NCBI GenBank assembly: GCA_035651755.1
Contig: DASRFA010000040.1
Coordinates: forward strand, 287,201-351,200
Direction: 5' to 3'
DNA: 64,000 nucleotides
Origin: DASRFA01 sp035651755
Lineage (GTDB): Bacteria; Desulfobacterota; Binatia; UBA12015
The notes below the pieces were generated by a model. That model saw only the letters and a list, made by a program, of their open reading frames with translations, made no database searches and had not been told where the DNA came from. This document shows, piece by piece, positions 32,348-40,226 of this stretch (position 1 is the first letter of the stretch; every line of letters begins with the position of its first letter). The translations under genes and the position numbers were made by a program.

Positions 32348-33732
32348 GCACCGCCGCGGCAACGACGGTCCCGCAGTCCCCCGCCGTGCGGCGGCGGCTC
32401 TTCGTGCAAGGGCTGCTCACGCGCTCGTTTCTCGCTCTCGTGTTCGCCGCGGTGTTCGTCGCGTTTGCGGCGTCCGGGGAGCGCAACCGCTCGACGATGC
32501 TGGCGGGCGCGACCATCCTCGCCACGCTCGCACTCGCCAATGTCCCCTACTGGTGGATCGGCGCTCGCCGCGGCTTCCCGACGAGCGACTTCATCGCGCA
32601 CTGGGCGATCGACATCGTGCTCCTGACGGTGATGATCCACTTCATCGGTGGAATCAACGCGCCGTACTGCGGGCTCGCGTACTCGTCCCTCGTGCTGTTT
32701 TCGGCGGTGACCGAGTCGCGCAAGGTCGCGATGCGTCTCGCGGTGCTGTCCCTCGTCTGCTTCGGCGTGCTCGTCGCGGTGGAGGCGTCCGGTCTGGTCG
32801 CGAGCCGATCGGAGATCTGGGATCATCGCTATGGACCCGCGGCGCAGATCTTCTCGTTCGTCGCGCCGTTCGTCTTCGTGTTCGAGCTGGCGTGGGTCGG
32901 CGGCACCCTGTCGGACCAGCTGAAGGCGGCGAATTCGAACCTGACGCGCTTCAGCGCCCGAATCGAGGAGCAGAACCGGACGCTCGAGTACCGCGTCGCC
33001 GAGCGGACCGCCGAGCTCGCGCGCGCCCAGGAGGAGATCGAAGACCTCGTGCACATCGTCACCCACGACCTCAAGAACGTCTCCGTCGCCGCCACGGAGA
33101 CCGCCCGAAAGCTCGTGACGCGCGAGAGCGCCGGGCTGAGCCCGCGCGGTCTGAAGTACGCCGAGCACCTGCTCGACGACGCGCGCAACATGTCGCGGAT
33201 GCTCGAGAACCTCCTCAGCCTGTTCCGCGACGCGGAGCCCGAGGAGAAACAGCGCGAGTGGGTCGACGTGGACGGCATCGTCCGGAAGGTCTTCTCGCGG
33301 CTGCACAGCGAGATCGACACGAAGCAGGTGCAGATCGACATCGGGACGCTGCCGACGTTCTACGGGGAAACCGCGAAGATCCGACACGTGTTCGACAACT
33401 TGATCGACAACGCGTGCAAGTACGTCGGGGACAGCCACCCGCCTCGCATCGCGGTGTGGGGAGAGCGGCGGGAAGGGCGAGTGACGTACTACGTTCGCGA
33501 CAACGGCATCGGAATCGACCCGCGCCACATCAACCGCATCTTCCAGCTCTACCACCGGTCTCCCAACCAGACGGTGAACGGCGTGGACCAAGCGGGTCAC
33601 GGCGTCGGGCTCGCGATCGTGAAGCGGATCGTCGAGCGGCACGGCGGAACGATCGCGGTCGAGAGCACCCCGCATCACGGCTCGACGTTCGCGGTCAGCT
33701 TCCCGGTCGAACCGGCGGAGGCGCACGCATGA
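32344..33732 (+). CDS. Membrane sensor histidine kinase
   Basis: 462 residues. About six transmembrane helices in residues 15-195 (LTRSFLALVFAAVFVAF to FSFVAPFVFVFELAWV), then a coiled coil (NRTLEYRVAERTAELARAQ) and the kinase: H-box EDLVHIVTHDLKN (phospho-His), N-box FDNLIDNACKYVG, G1 VRDNGIGID, G2 AGHGVGLAI. All are intact. No periplasmic sensor domain is present, so it probably senses the membrane or a hydrophobic ligand. Start ATG 32344 overlaps the acyltransferase stop (ATGA), and its own stop overlaps the next gene (ATGA). Confidence 0.9.
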   Translation: MSTAAATTVPQSPAVRRRLFVQGLLTRSFLALVFAAVFVAFAASGERNRSTMLAGATILATLALANVPYWWIGARRGFPTSDFIAHWAIDIVLLTVMIHFIGGINAPYCGLAYSSLVLFSAVTESRKVAMRLAVLSLVCFGVLVAVEASGLVASRSEIWDHRYGPAAQIFSFVAPFVFVFELAWVGGTLSDQLKAANSNLTRFSARIEEQNRTLEYRVAERTAELARAQEEIEDLVHIVTHDLKNVSVAATETARKLVTRESAGLSPRGLKYAEHLLDDARNMSRMLENLLSLFRDAEPEEKQREWVDVDGIVRKVFSRLHSEIDTKQVQIDIGTLPTFYGETAKIRHVFDNLIDNACKYVGDSHPPRIAVWGERREGRVTYYVRDNGIGIDPRHINRIFQLYHRSPNQTVNGVDQAGHGVGLAIVKRIVERHGGTIAVESTPHHGSTFAVSFPVEPAEAHA

Positions 33733-34847
33733 GCGCCCCGAAGCCGACGCCCGTCCGCATCCTCGTCGTCGAAGACAATCCGCGCCACGCGGAGCTCATC
33801 CGGGACGAGCTCGAGGTCGAGATCCCGGGAGCCGAGGTGACGGTCGCCGAAGGCGTCGAGGACGCGCGGCGGGCCGTCGAGGGCCAATGCTTCGACCTGG
33901 TCATCCTGGACTTCCGGTTGCAGGACGGGGACGGCCTCGAGATCCTGCGCGAGTTCCGCGCCTCGCAGCGACGCGAGCCGATCGTCTTCGTGACGACGAC
34001 CGCCGCGGCTTCGGTGGCGGTTCAGGCCATGAAGCTCGGCGCGGCGGACTACGTCGTGAAGGAGGAGGGCTACGTCTCCATCCTCCCGTTCGTCGTGCGC
34101 GACGTCCTCGAGCGGGTCCGCTTGCGCGACGAGCGCGCCGACCTCGAGCGCCGGCTCGAGCGGGCGGAGCACCTCGCGTCGCTGCACAAGCTCGCGGCGG
34201 GCATCGCGCACAACCTGAACAATCCGCTCACCACCGTGCGCACGTTCCTCGAGCTGCTGCCGTCGCGCTACGCGTCCGACGAGGAGTTCCGGACGAGCTA
34301 CTACGAGCTCGTCCTGACCGAGGTGAAGCGCATCCGGGACCTCATCGGCAGCATGATGCGCGCGGTGACGATCGCCGAGGTCGAGGAGGGCGATCCCTGG
34401 AAGATCGGGGAGCTCGTGCGCGAGGTCGAGAGCTACGTGAAGCCGAGCCTGGCGGAGAAGGAGCTCCACCTGCGCTGCGATCAGGACTCCGACGTGCCGG
34501 CGTTGACGCGCGGCCGCGAGGCGATCAAGCAGGCGCTCATCATCCTGGTCGACAACGCGATCGCGTTCTCGCCGTTCCGCGGGACCGTCCACTTGCGGTC
34601 GCGCGTCGAGCGGGAGCCCGGAAGCGCGCGCGTCGTGCTCGAGGTCGCGGACGAGGGCCCCGGGGTGCCGCGCGAGCACCGGAAGCGGATCTTCGATCCG
34701 TTCTTCACGACGCGCCCGGGCGGCGTCGGCATCGGGCTCTTCGTCGCCCATTCGCTCGCGCGCGCGCAGGGCGGGAGCCTCGAGGTCGCGGACCGGGATG
34801 CGAACGGCGCGCTCTTCCGCCTGGCGCTGCCGCCGGTCACGAGCTGA
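33729..34847 (+). CDS. Response-regulator/histidine-kinase hybrid (REC-HisKA-HATPase)
   Basis: 372 residues, soluble. REC domain: VRILVVEDNPRHAELIRDEL, FDLVILDFRLQDGDG with phospho-acceptor Asp61, FVTTTAAAS and VVKEEGY (Lys). Then a kinase: KLAAGIAHNLNNPLTTV (phospho-His near residue 158), N-box LIILVDNAIAFSP, G1 VADEGPGVP, G2 GGVGIGLFVAHS. The REC is at the N-terminus, so it can receive phosphate from the membrane kinase and modulate the C-terminal kinase. There is no output (DNA-binding or enzymatic) domain, so the output partner is elsewhere. Confidence 0.9.
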   Translation: MSAPKPTPVRILVVEDNPRHAELIRDELEVEIPGAEVTVAEGVEDARRAVEGQCFDLVILDFRLQDGDGLEILREFRASQRREPIVFVTTTAAASVAVQAMKLGAADYVVKEEGYVSILPFVVRDVLERVRLRDERADLERRLERAEHLASLHKLAAGIAHNLNNPLTTVRTFLELLPSRYASDEEFRTSYYELVLTEVKRIRDLIGSMMRAVTIAEVEEGDPWKIGELVREVESYVKPSLAEKELHLRCDQDSDVPALTRGREAIKQALIILVDNAIAFSPFRGTVHLRSRVEREPGSARVVLEVADEGPGVPREHRKRIFDPFFTTRPGGVGIGLFVAHSLARAQGGSLEVADRDANGALFRLALPPVTS

Positions 34848-34892
34848 GTCGGGGGAACCGCGGCGGCGTCGCCGGCGACGTCTCCGACGCGG

Positions 34893-36485
34893 CTACATCC
34901 GCAGCACGCCGACCCGTGTCTCCGCGGCGGGCGCGTTCGCCGCGGCGTCGAGCGCGAGGCCGAGCGCGGCGCGCGTGTCGAGCGGGTCGAGGATGCCGTC
35001 GTCCCAGAGGCGAGCCGTCGAGAATAGCGCCGCGCTCTCGCGCTCGAAGCGGTCGCGGATCGGCGCCTTGAACGCGTCCTCGTCCTCCGGCGACGCGGCC
35101 TCGCGACCGGACTGCCGGACCGTCCACAGCGTGCTGGCGGCCTGCTCGCCGCCCATCACCGAGATGCGCGCGTTCGGCCACAGGAAGAGGAAGCGCGGCG
35201 AGTAGGCGCGTCCGCACATCGCGTAATTCCCGGCGCCGTGCGACGCCCCGATCACGACCGTCAGCTTCGGGACGGCCGCCGTCGCGACCGCGTGCACCAT
35301 CTTCGCGCCGTCCTTCGCGATCCCGCCGTGCTCGTACTGCTTGCCGACGATGAAGCCGGTGATGTTCTGCAGGAAGAGCAGCGGGATCCGGCGGATCGTG
35401 CAGAGCTCGATGAAGTGCGTCGCCTTCAGCGCCGACTCGGAGAAGAGCACGCCGTTGTTCGCGAGGATCCCGACCGTGTGACCGAAGAGGCGCGCGAAGC
35501 CTGTCACGAGCGTCGTGCCGAAGCGCGGCTTGAACTCGGCGAAGCGGGAGCCGTCCACCAAGCGGGCGATCACCTCGTGTACGTCGTACGATTGCCGCGG
35601 ATCGCGCGGGAGGATGCCGTAGATCTCCTCCGGGTCGTACGCCGGCGCCTCCGCCGGCGCCGCGGCCGCCTCGGCGTGGGCCGGCTCGAGGCTCTCGAGG
35701 ATCGTGCGCGTGAGCGCGAGCGCGTGCTGGTCGTCGTTCGCGAGGTGATCCGCGACGCCCGAGATCCGGGTGTGGACGTCGCCGCCGCCGAGCTCCTCGG
35801 CGGTCACGACCTCGCCGGTCGCCGCCCGCACGAGGGGCGGCCCGCCGAGGAAGATCGTCCCCTGGTTGGCGACGATGACGGCCTCGTCCGACATCGCCGG
35901 CACGTAGGCGCCGCCCGCCGTGCACGATCCCATCACGACCGCGACCTGCGGCACGCCGGCAGCGGACATGCGCGCCTGGTTGAAGAAGATCCGCCCGAAG
36001 TGGTCGCGATCGGGAAACACCTCGGACTGGAGCGGCAGGAACGCGCCGCCCGAATCGACGAGGTACACGCACGGCAGCCGATTCTCGAAGGCGATGTCCT
36101 GCGCGCGCAGGTGCTTCTTGACGGTGAGCGGGTAGTACGTTCCGCCTTTGACGGTCGCGTCGTTCGCGACGATCATCGTCTCGCGGCCGTGCACGCGTCC
36201 GATCCCGGTCACGATCCCGGCACTCGGCGCGTCGCCTCCGTACACGTCGTGCGCCGCGAGCGCGGAGATCTCGAGGAACGGGCTCCCCGGGTCGAGCAGC
36301 GCGTCGATGCGATCGCGGACGAGGAGCTTGCCGCGCTCGGTGTGGCGCCGGCGCGCCTCCGGCGATCCGCCCTGGCGGACGGCTTCGAGGAGCGCCCGCA
36401 GCTCGCCCGCGAGGCGGCGATGGTGCGCCGAGTTCTCGCGGAAGTCGGCGCGGTCCGTGCGGACCTTCGAGGCGAGGCGCTCCAT
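34893..36485 (-). CDS. Acyl-CoA carboxylase carboxyltransferase (MCC-beta-like)
   Basis: 530 residues, crotonase-fold carboxyltransferase. VDSGGAFLPLQSEVFPD, NNGVLFSESALKATHFIELC, FLQNITGFIVGKQYEHGGIA, GASHGAGNYAMCGRAYSPRF and a C-terminal TARLWDDGILDPLDTRAALGL match 3-methylcrotonyl-CoA carboxylase beta. It uses carboxybiotin to carboxylate a branched acyl-CoA (leucine degradation). No biotin-carboxylase alpha subunit is nearby, so the holoenzyme needs a partner elsewhere. Follows the acyltransferase in the same direction with a 36-base gap. Confidence 0.88.
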   Translation of the reverse strand: MERLASKVRTDRADFRENSAHHRRLAGELRALLEAVRQGGSPEARRRHTERGKLLVRDRIDALLDPGSPFLEISALAAHDVYGGDAPSAGIVTGIGRVHGRETMIVANDATVKGGTYYPLTVKKHLRAQDIAFENRLPCVYLVDSGGAFLPLQSEVFPDRDHFGRIFFNQARMSAAGVPQVAVVMGSCTAGGAYVPAMSDEAVIVANQGTIFLGGPPLVRAATGEVVTAEELGGGDVHTRISGVADHLANDDQHALALTRTILESLEPAHAEAAAAPAEAPAYDPEEIYGILPRDPRQSYDVHEVIARLVDGSRFAEFKPRFGTTLVTGFARLFGHTVGILANNGVLFSESALKATHFIELCTIRRIPLLFLQNITGFIVGKQYEHGGIAKDGAKMVHAVATAAVPKLTVVIGASHGAGNYAMCGRAYSPRFLFLWPNARISVMGGEQAASTLWTVRQSGREAASPEDEDAFKAPIRDRFERESAALFSTARLWDDGILDPLDTRAALGLALDAAANAPAAETRVGVLRM

Positions 36486-36521
36486 GCTCGGGCGGGGATG
36501 CGGCGCGCGCGGACGCGCGGC

Positions 36522-37322
36522 TCAGAAGAACGGGCTCCGGCGCTCCCGCAGGCCGCGCTCGATCATCGACCGCATCTCGGACCGGACCCGCTCGACCAGC
36601 GCCCCGATCACGACGTCCTCGTCGTTCGGATTCCCGGTGAAGTGGAGCGGTTCGCCGACCCATACGTGGTACTTGACGGGCAGGGGGAAGAGCGCGAGCG
36701 GACCGAGGATCGGCAGCAGCGCCGGGATCGGTAGGGCGGGCGCGCCGACGAGGCGTCCCACGGCTTCGAGGTTCGCGATCGCCGGAAGCTGCTCCTCCGC
36801 GCCGACCACGACCGCCGGGACGATCGGCGCGTCGCTTGCAAGCGCGAGGCGCATGAACCCGAGCCCGAAGCGCTGCAGGCGGTAGCGCTTCGAGAACGGC
36901 TTGTTGAGCCCGCGAACCCCTTCCGGAAACGCGATCACCGCCTCGTCGCGGCGCAGGAGGTCGATGCAGTTCTTCGGCGTCCCGACGACCGAGCCGATGC
37001 GCGCGCCGATCGTGCTGACGTACGGCAGCGTCGTCATCCAGTACTCCGCCATGCCGCGCAGCATGCGCGGCGGCTCGCCTTCGAGGATCGAGCCGACCAT
37101 GAGCATGGCGGCGTCGAACGGGAGCTGGCCGGAGTGGTTGGCGATGAGCAGCATGCGGCCCGACGGGAAGTTCTCGATCCCGTGCATCTCGACGCGGAAG
37201 TAGTAGCGGTAGAAGAGCGCCAGCAGCGTGAGGACGCGGCGCGACGTGTCCGGGCCGAACCCCCACGCGTCGTAGCCGTACTCGTTCAGCTCGGTCGGGA
37301 TGCGCGCCAGCTTCGCGGCCAT
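36522..37322 (-). CDS. PlsC-type lysophospholipid acyltransferase
   Basis: 266 residues from ATG 37322. LLIANHSGQLPFDAAMLMVG holds the catalytic NHSGQLPFD (HX4D variant), VIAFPEGVRGLN is the PEG substrate site, and VPAVVVGAEEQLP and HVWVGEPLHF close the fold. The frame is open further upstream (to about 37460), including a hydrophobic helix VDDAFDLLLGALALVAPG, so the real start may be upstream with a rare codon. Lies after the epimerase at 37451 and before the carboxylase. Confidence 0.8.
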   Translation of the reverse strand: MAAKLARIPTELNEYGYDAWGFGPDTSRRVLTLLALFYRYYFRVEMHGIENFPSGRMLLIANHSGQLPFDAAMLMVGSILEGEPPRMLRGMAEYWMTTLPYVSTIGARIGSVVGTPKNCIDLLRRDEAVIAFPEGVRGLNKPFSKRYRLQRFGLGFMRLALASDAPIVPAVVVGAEEQLPAIANLEAVGRLVGAPALPIPALLPILGPLALFPLPVKYHVWVGEPLHFTGNPNDEDVVIGALVERVRSEMRSMIERGLRERRSPFF

Positions 37323-37450
37323 CTCGTCCTCGAGGTCGCGCACGGGACCGGGCGCGACGAGCGCGAGCGCGCCGAGAAGCAGGTCGAAGGCGTCGTCGAC
37401 GAGCCCCTCGCTCCGCCTCGCGGACGCGAGCGGCTCCCGGCCGACGACCT

Positions 37451-38395
37451 TCAGGCGGCCGCTCGCTCTCTTTCCTCGCGCAGCTGCGCGAAGATGTCGT
37501 GCAGGCTCCACTTCGGCTTGAACCCCGTCGCCGCGACGAAGCGGCTGTCGCTTACGGTGCATGGATACTTGATGAAATCAATCGCGCCCGGAGGAAAGGG
37601 GTAGAGCCCGAGGTCGAAGAGCCGCCGGACGACCGGGCGGGCGATCTGCTCCGGCAGCGTGAGGGGCGTGCCGCCGGTCTGCTCGACCGCGACGTGCAGC
37701 GGCACCGCTCCCGGACCGGCGACGTTGAAGATGCCGCGCATCTTGCGCTCGAGCGTGAGCAGGATCGCGCGCGCGAGGTCCTCCTCGTGGATGAACTGCA
37801 GCATCGGGTCGAAGCCCATGAGCATCGGCACCCAGCGCAGGCGGAGGTAGCGGCCGATCGCGCTGTGCACCGAATCGCCGAGCGTGTTCACCGGGCGGAG
37901 GATCGCGGTGCGGACCTCGGGGTGCTGCCACAGGAAGGCCGAGCAGAGCGTGTCGACCTCGGCCAGGTCGCGTACCTCGGGATAGGTCCGGCTCACGTTC
38001 AGCGGGTGATCCTCGTCGACGTAGCTCGGGTTGTCCGGCAGCGCGCCGTAGGCGTAGGCGCTGGAGACGACGGTGAGCTGGCGCACGCCGTACGTCGCGC
38101 AGTACTCGAGCACGCGCTTGGTCCCGAGGAGGTTCACCTCGTGGCGCTGCTCGACGTCGAGGCGGAAGTGGCGGACGAACGCGAGGTGGATGACCGCGGT
38201 CGGGTGCTCGTGCCGGAACACGTCCTCGAACTTCTTCTTCATGAGGTCGAGGACGTAGACGCGGACGCGCGTCCCGTCGCTGAAGGCGAGCATCTCGTCG
38301 CGGTCGACGCCGCAGACGTCGTACTCGTCGGCGGCGAGCCGGGTGACGAGGCGCCCTTGGCCGCCGGAGATGCCGGTGATGAGCAGCTTCTCCAC
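37451..38395 (-). CDS. NAD-dependent epimerase/dehydratase (extended SDR)
   Basis: 314 residues. LLITGISGGQGRLVTRLA (glycine-rich loop), CGVDRDEML (Asp for the adenine ribose), VIHLAFVRHF, VSSAYAYGALPDNPSY (Ser, and Tyr of YxxxK-like site) and RPVNTLGDSVHS. A related gene lies at 26561-27598. Likely acts on a nucleotide sugar or hydrophobic substrate; not assignable. A TATAGA box (38404-38409) lies 8 bases before its ATG at 38395. Confidence 0.78.
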   Translation of the reverse strand: MEKLLITGISGGQGRLVTRLAADEYDVCGVDRDEMLAFSDGTRVRVYVLDLMKKKFEDVFRHEHPTAVIHLAFVRHFRLDVEQRHEVNLLGTKRVLEYCATYGVRQLTVVSSAYAYGALPDNPSYVDEDHPLNVSRTYPEVRDLAEVDTLCSAFLWQHPEVRTAILRPVNTLGDSVHSAIGRYLRLRWVPMLMGFDPMLQFIHEEDLARAILLTLERKMRGIFNVAGPGAVPLHVAVEQTGGTPLTLPEQIARPVVRRLFDLGLYPFPPGAIDFIKYPCTVSDSRFVAATGFKPKWSLHDIFAQLREERERAAA

Positions 38396-38403
38396 GGACG
38401 ACC

Positions 38404-38409
38404 TCTATA
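38404..38409 (-). promoter_or_regulatory. -10 box of the epimerase gene, leaderless type
   Basis: TATAGA on the minus strand, 8 bases before the ATG. No good -35 is found at 17 bases, so this is a partial promoter call. Confidence 0.4.
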
Positions 38410-38465
38410 GCGGTCGCCCGCGGTCGTCCCCAGGGGAGTCGACCGGCCGAGACGCGACCCTCCGG

Positions 38466-38948
38466 TCAGGCGACGGTGCGGACGCGCAGGAAGGTCGGCT
38501 CGGCGATCGAGTAGCGGGCCGGGGCCGAGCGCGTCGGCTCGGGCCGCGGCGCTTCCGCGCGCGCGCCGTCGATCCGCGCGACCACCGCCCCGTTCGGCTG
38601 CGGCCAGGTGCCGCGCCGGCTGCGCGCGCGGCCCACGTCGCTCATGTCGGCCAGGTCCGGCGTCGCGACCGGCGGCAGCGCGCCGCCGTGGCTCGCGCGA
38701 TACGCGGCGAGGATCTCCGCGTGGCGCTGGGCCGGCTCGTCGCTCGGCTCGACCTTCACGCAGCGCGCCTGAGCACGCAGCTCCGGCCGGGAGAGCGCGC
38801 TCCGGACCGCGGCGCGGATGCCCTCGCTCGCGTTCGCGACGAAGAGCACGTTCCGCACGAGGCTTCCGAGCACCACCACTCCCGGACCGTCCGGCAGCTC
38901 CTCCACCAACCCCGGCCGAATCGTCTGCCACCCATCACGCGCCATCAT
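38466..38948 (-). CDS. Unknown protein with a GIY-YIG-like N-terminus
   Basis: 160 residues. The first half reads IRPGLVEELPDGPGVVVLG ... NVLFVANASEGIRAAVRSAL, which resembles the GIY-YIG nuclease core (strand, short loop, then a VLYVGKA-like strand) but with neither Tyr of GIY-YIG nor the usual catalytic Arg/Glu. The second half is Arg/Pro-rich (RSRRGTWPQPNG, then a Pro/Arg-rich end). ATG codons at 38948 and 38945 both fit. A degenerate nuclease fold is inference only; otherwise a hypothetical protein. Confidence 0.5.
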   Translation of the reverse strand: MMARDGWQTIRPGLVEELPDGPGVVVLGSLVRNVLFVANASEGIRAAVRSALSRPELRAQARCVKVEPSDEPAQRHAEILAAYRASHGGALPPVATPDLADMSDVGRARSRRGTWPQPNGAVVARIDGARAEAPRPEPTRSAPARYSIAEPTFLRVRTVA

Positions 38949-39073
38949 CGCCCTCGAGCCCTGCCGGCTGGCTCCTAGCTCTCCGCGTGCCAGGCTCGAG
39001 GACCCGATTCGTCGAAGTTTCGGGCACGATTCGCGCTCATCTCGCGTCGAGCCGTCAAGGATGTGACACGCCG

Positions 39074-39979
39074 TCATGCCGGGCGGCGGGACAGCGCGGA
39101 ATTCGGCTGCGCCGGGCGCTGCGAGTAGTCGAGGAAGCCGAGGCCCGATTTGCGCCCGAGCTGGCCCGCCAGGACCAGTCGCCGGAGGACCGGCGGGGGG
39201 GTGAACCGGGGCTCGCGGTACTCGTCGTACAGGTTCGACGCCATGTGAAAGACGACGTCGAGCCCGATGAAGTCGGCCAGCGCGAAAGGACCCATCGGGT
39301 GGCCGGCGCCGTTCATCATGGCCGTCTCGACGTCGGCGATCGACGCGGTCCCCTCCTGCCAGACGCGCATCGCGTCGAGCAGGTAGGGCACGAGGAGGCG
39401 GTTCACCACGAACCCGGTCGTGTCGGGCACCACGACCGGCGTCTTCCCGAGCGCGACGCAGAGCTCCTTCGCCGCGTCGACCACCCCGGGCTCGGTCGCG
39501 AGCGTGGACGCGACCTCGACGAGCTTCATGGCCGTCGCCGGATTGAAGAAGTGGAGCCCGATGAAGCGGCCGGGGCGCTTCGTCGCGATCGCCATCGCGG
39601 TGACCCCGAGCGTCGACGTGTTGGTCGCGAAGATCGTCGACGGCCCGCACAGCTCGTCGAGCCGGCGGAACGCCTCGATCTTGGTCGGCAGATCCTCGAC
39701 GATCGACTCGACGACGAGATCGCAGCCGGCGAGGTCCGTCATGTCGCTGGACGTCGCGAGCTTTTCCATCGCTCCGCGATGCGCGTCCGGCGTCATGCGG
39801 CCCTTCTCCGCCTCCTTGGCGAAGCTGGCGTCGATCTTCTTCCGAACGCCGTCGACCGAGCCCGGCGTCATCTTCACGAGCGTCGTCGCGAGGCCGGCGC
39901 GCGCGGCGACCTGCGCGATCCCGAGACCCATCTGACCTGCGCCCAGGATCCCCAGCTTGTGGATGTTCGGCGTGCTCAT
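39074..39979 (-). CDS. 3-hydroxyacyl-CoA dehydrogenase (3-hydroxybutyryl-CoA type)
   Basis: 301 residues. NAD site LGILGAGQMGLGIAQVAARA, VVESIVEDLPTKIEAF, FATNTSTLGVT (Ser), LHFFNPATAMKLVEV (catalytic His with Asn-Pro), then DTTGFVVNRLLVPYLLDA and GHPMGPFALADFIGLDVV. All catalytic residues are seen. It oxidises 3-hydroxybutyryl-CoA to acetoacetyl-CoA in beta-oxidation or butyrate metabolism. ATG 39979 has AAGGAG 8 bases upstream. Divergent from the mutase gene, with a strong minus-strand promoter between them. Confidence 0.92.
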   Translation of the reverse strand: MSTPNIHKLGILGAGQMGLGIAQVAARAGLATTLVKMTPGSVDGVRKKIDASFAKEAEKGRMTPDAHRGAMEKLATSSDMTDLAGCDLVVESIVEDLPTKIEAFRRLDELCGPSTIFATNTSTLGVTAMAIATKRPGRFIGLHFFNPATAMKLVEVASTLATEPGVVDAAKELCVALGKTPVVVPDTTGFVVNRLLVPYLLDAMRVWQEGTASIADVETAMMNGAGHPMGPFALADFIGLDVVFHMASNLYDEYREPRFTPPPVLRRLVLAGQLGRKSGLGFLDYSQRPAQPNSALSRRPA

Positions 39980-40131
39980 CGGCGGTGCTCCTTCGGATGG
40001 AGGTTCGGCGCCCTGCGGGATGCGCGCGGGCTGCGGGCGCCGCTTCCCACGCGGCCCTCGCACACGAACATCCGGCGAAAACGCCTCGTCCGCCGCGCGG
40101 CGACGGGAGACGTCGTGCCTCGGGCGGAAGG

Positions 40132-40161
40132 CTTATAGGGTGCCGTTCGGGCGCGGGTCAA
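40132..40161 (-). promoter_or_regulatory. Promoter for the 3-hydroxyacyl-CoA dehydrogenase gene
   Basis: On the minus strand TTGACC (40156-40161), an 18-base spacer and TATAAG (40132-40137). A leader of about 150 bases would precede the ATG at 39979. Confidence 0.6.
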
Positions 40162-40226
40162 CCGTGCAACCGCGCGGCGGCACAGGCGGTCTCCCCTTGC
40201 AGCGGCGCGCTTGCTAGGAGGTCAGC

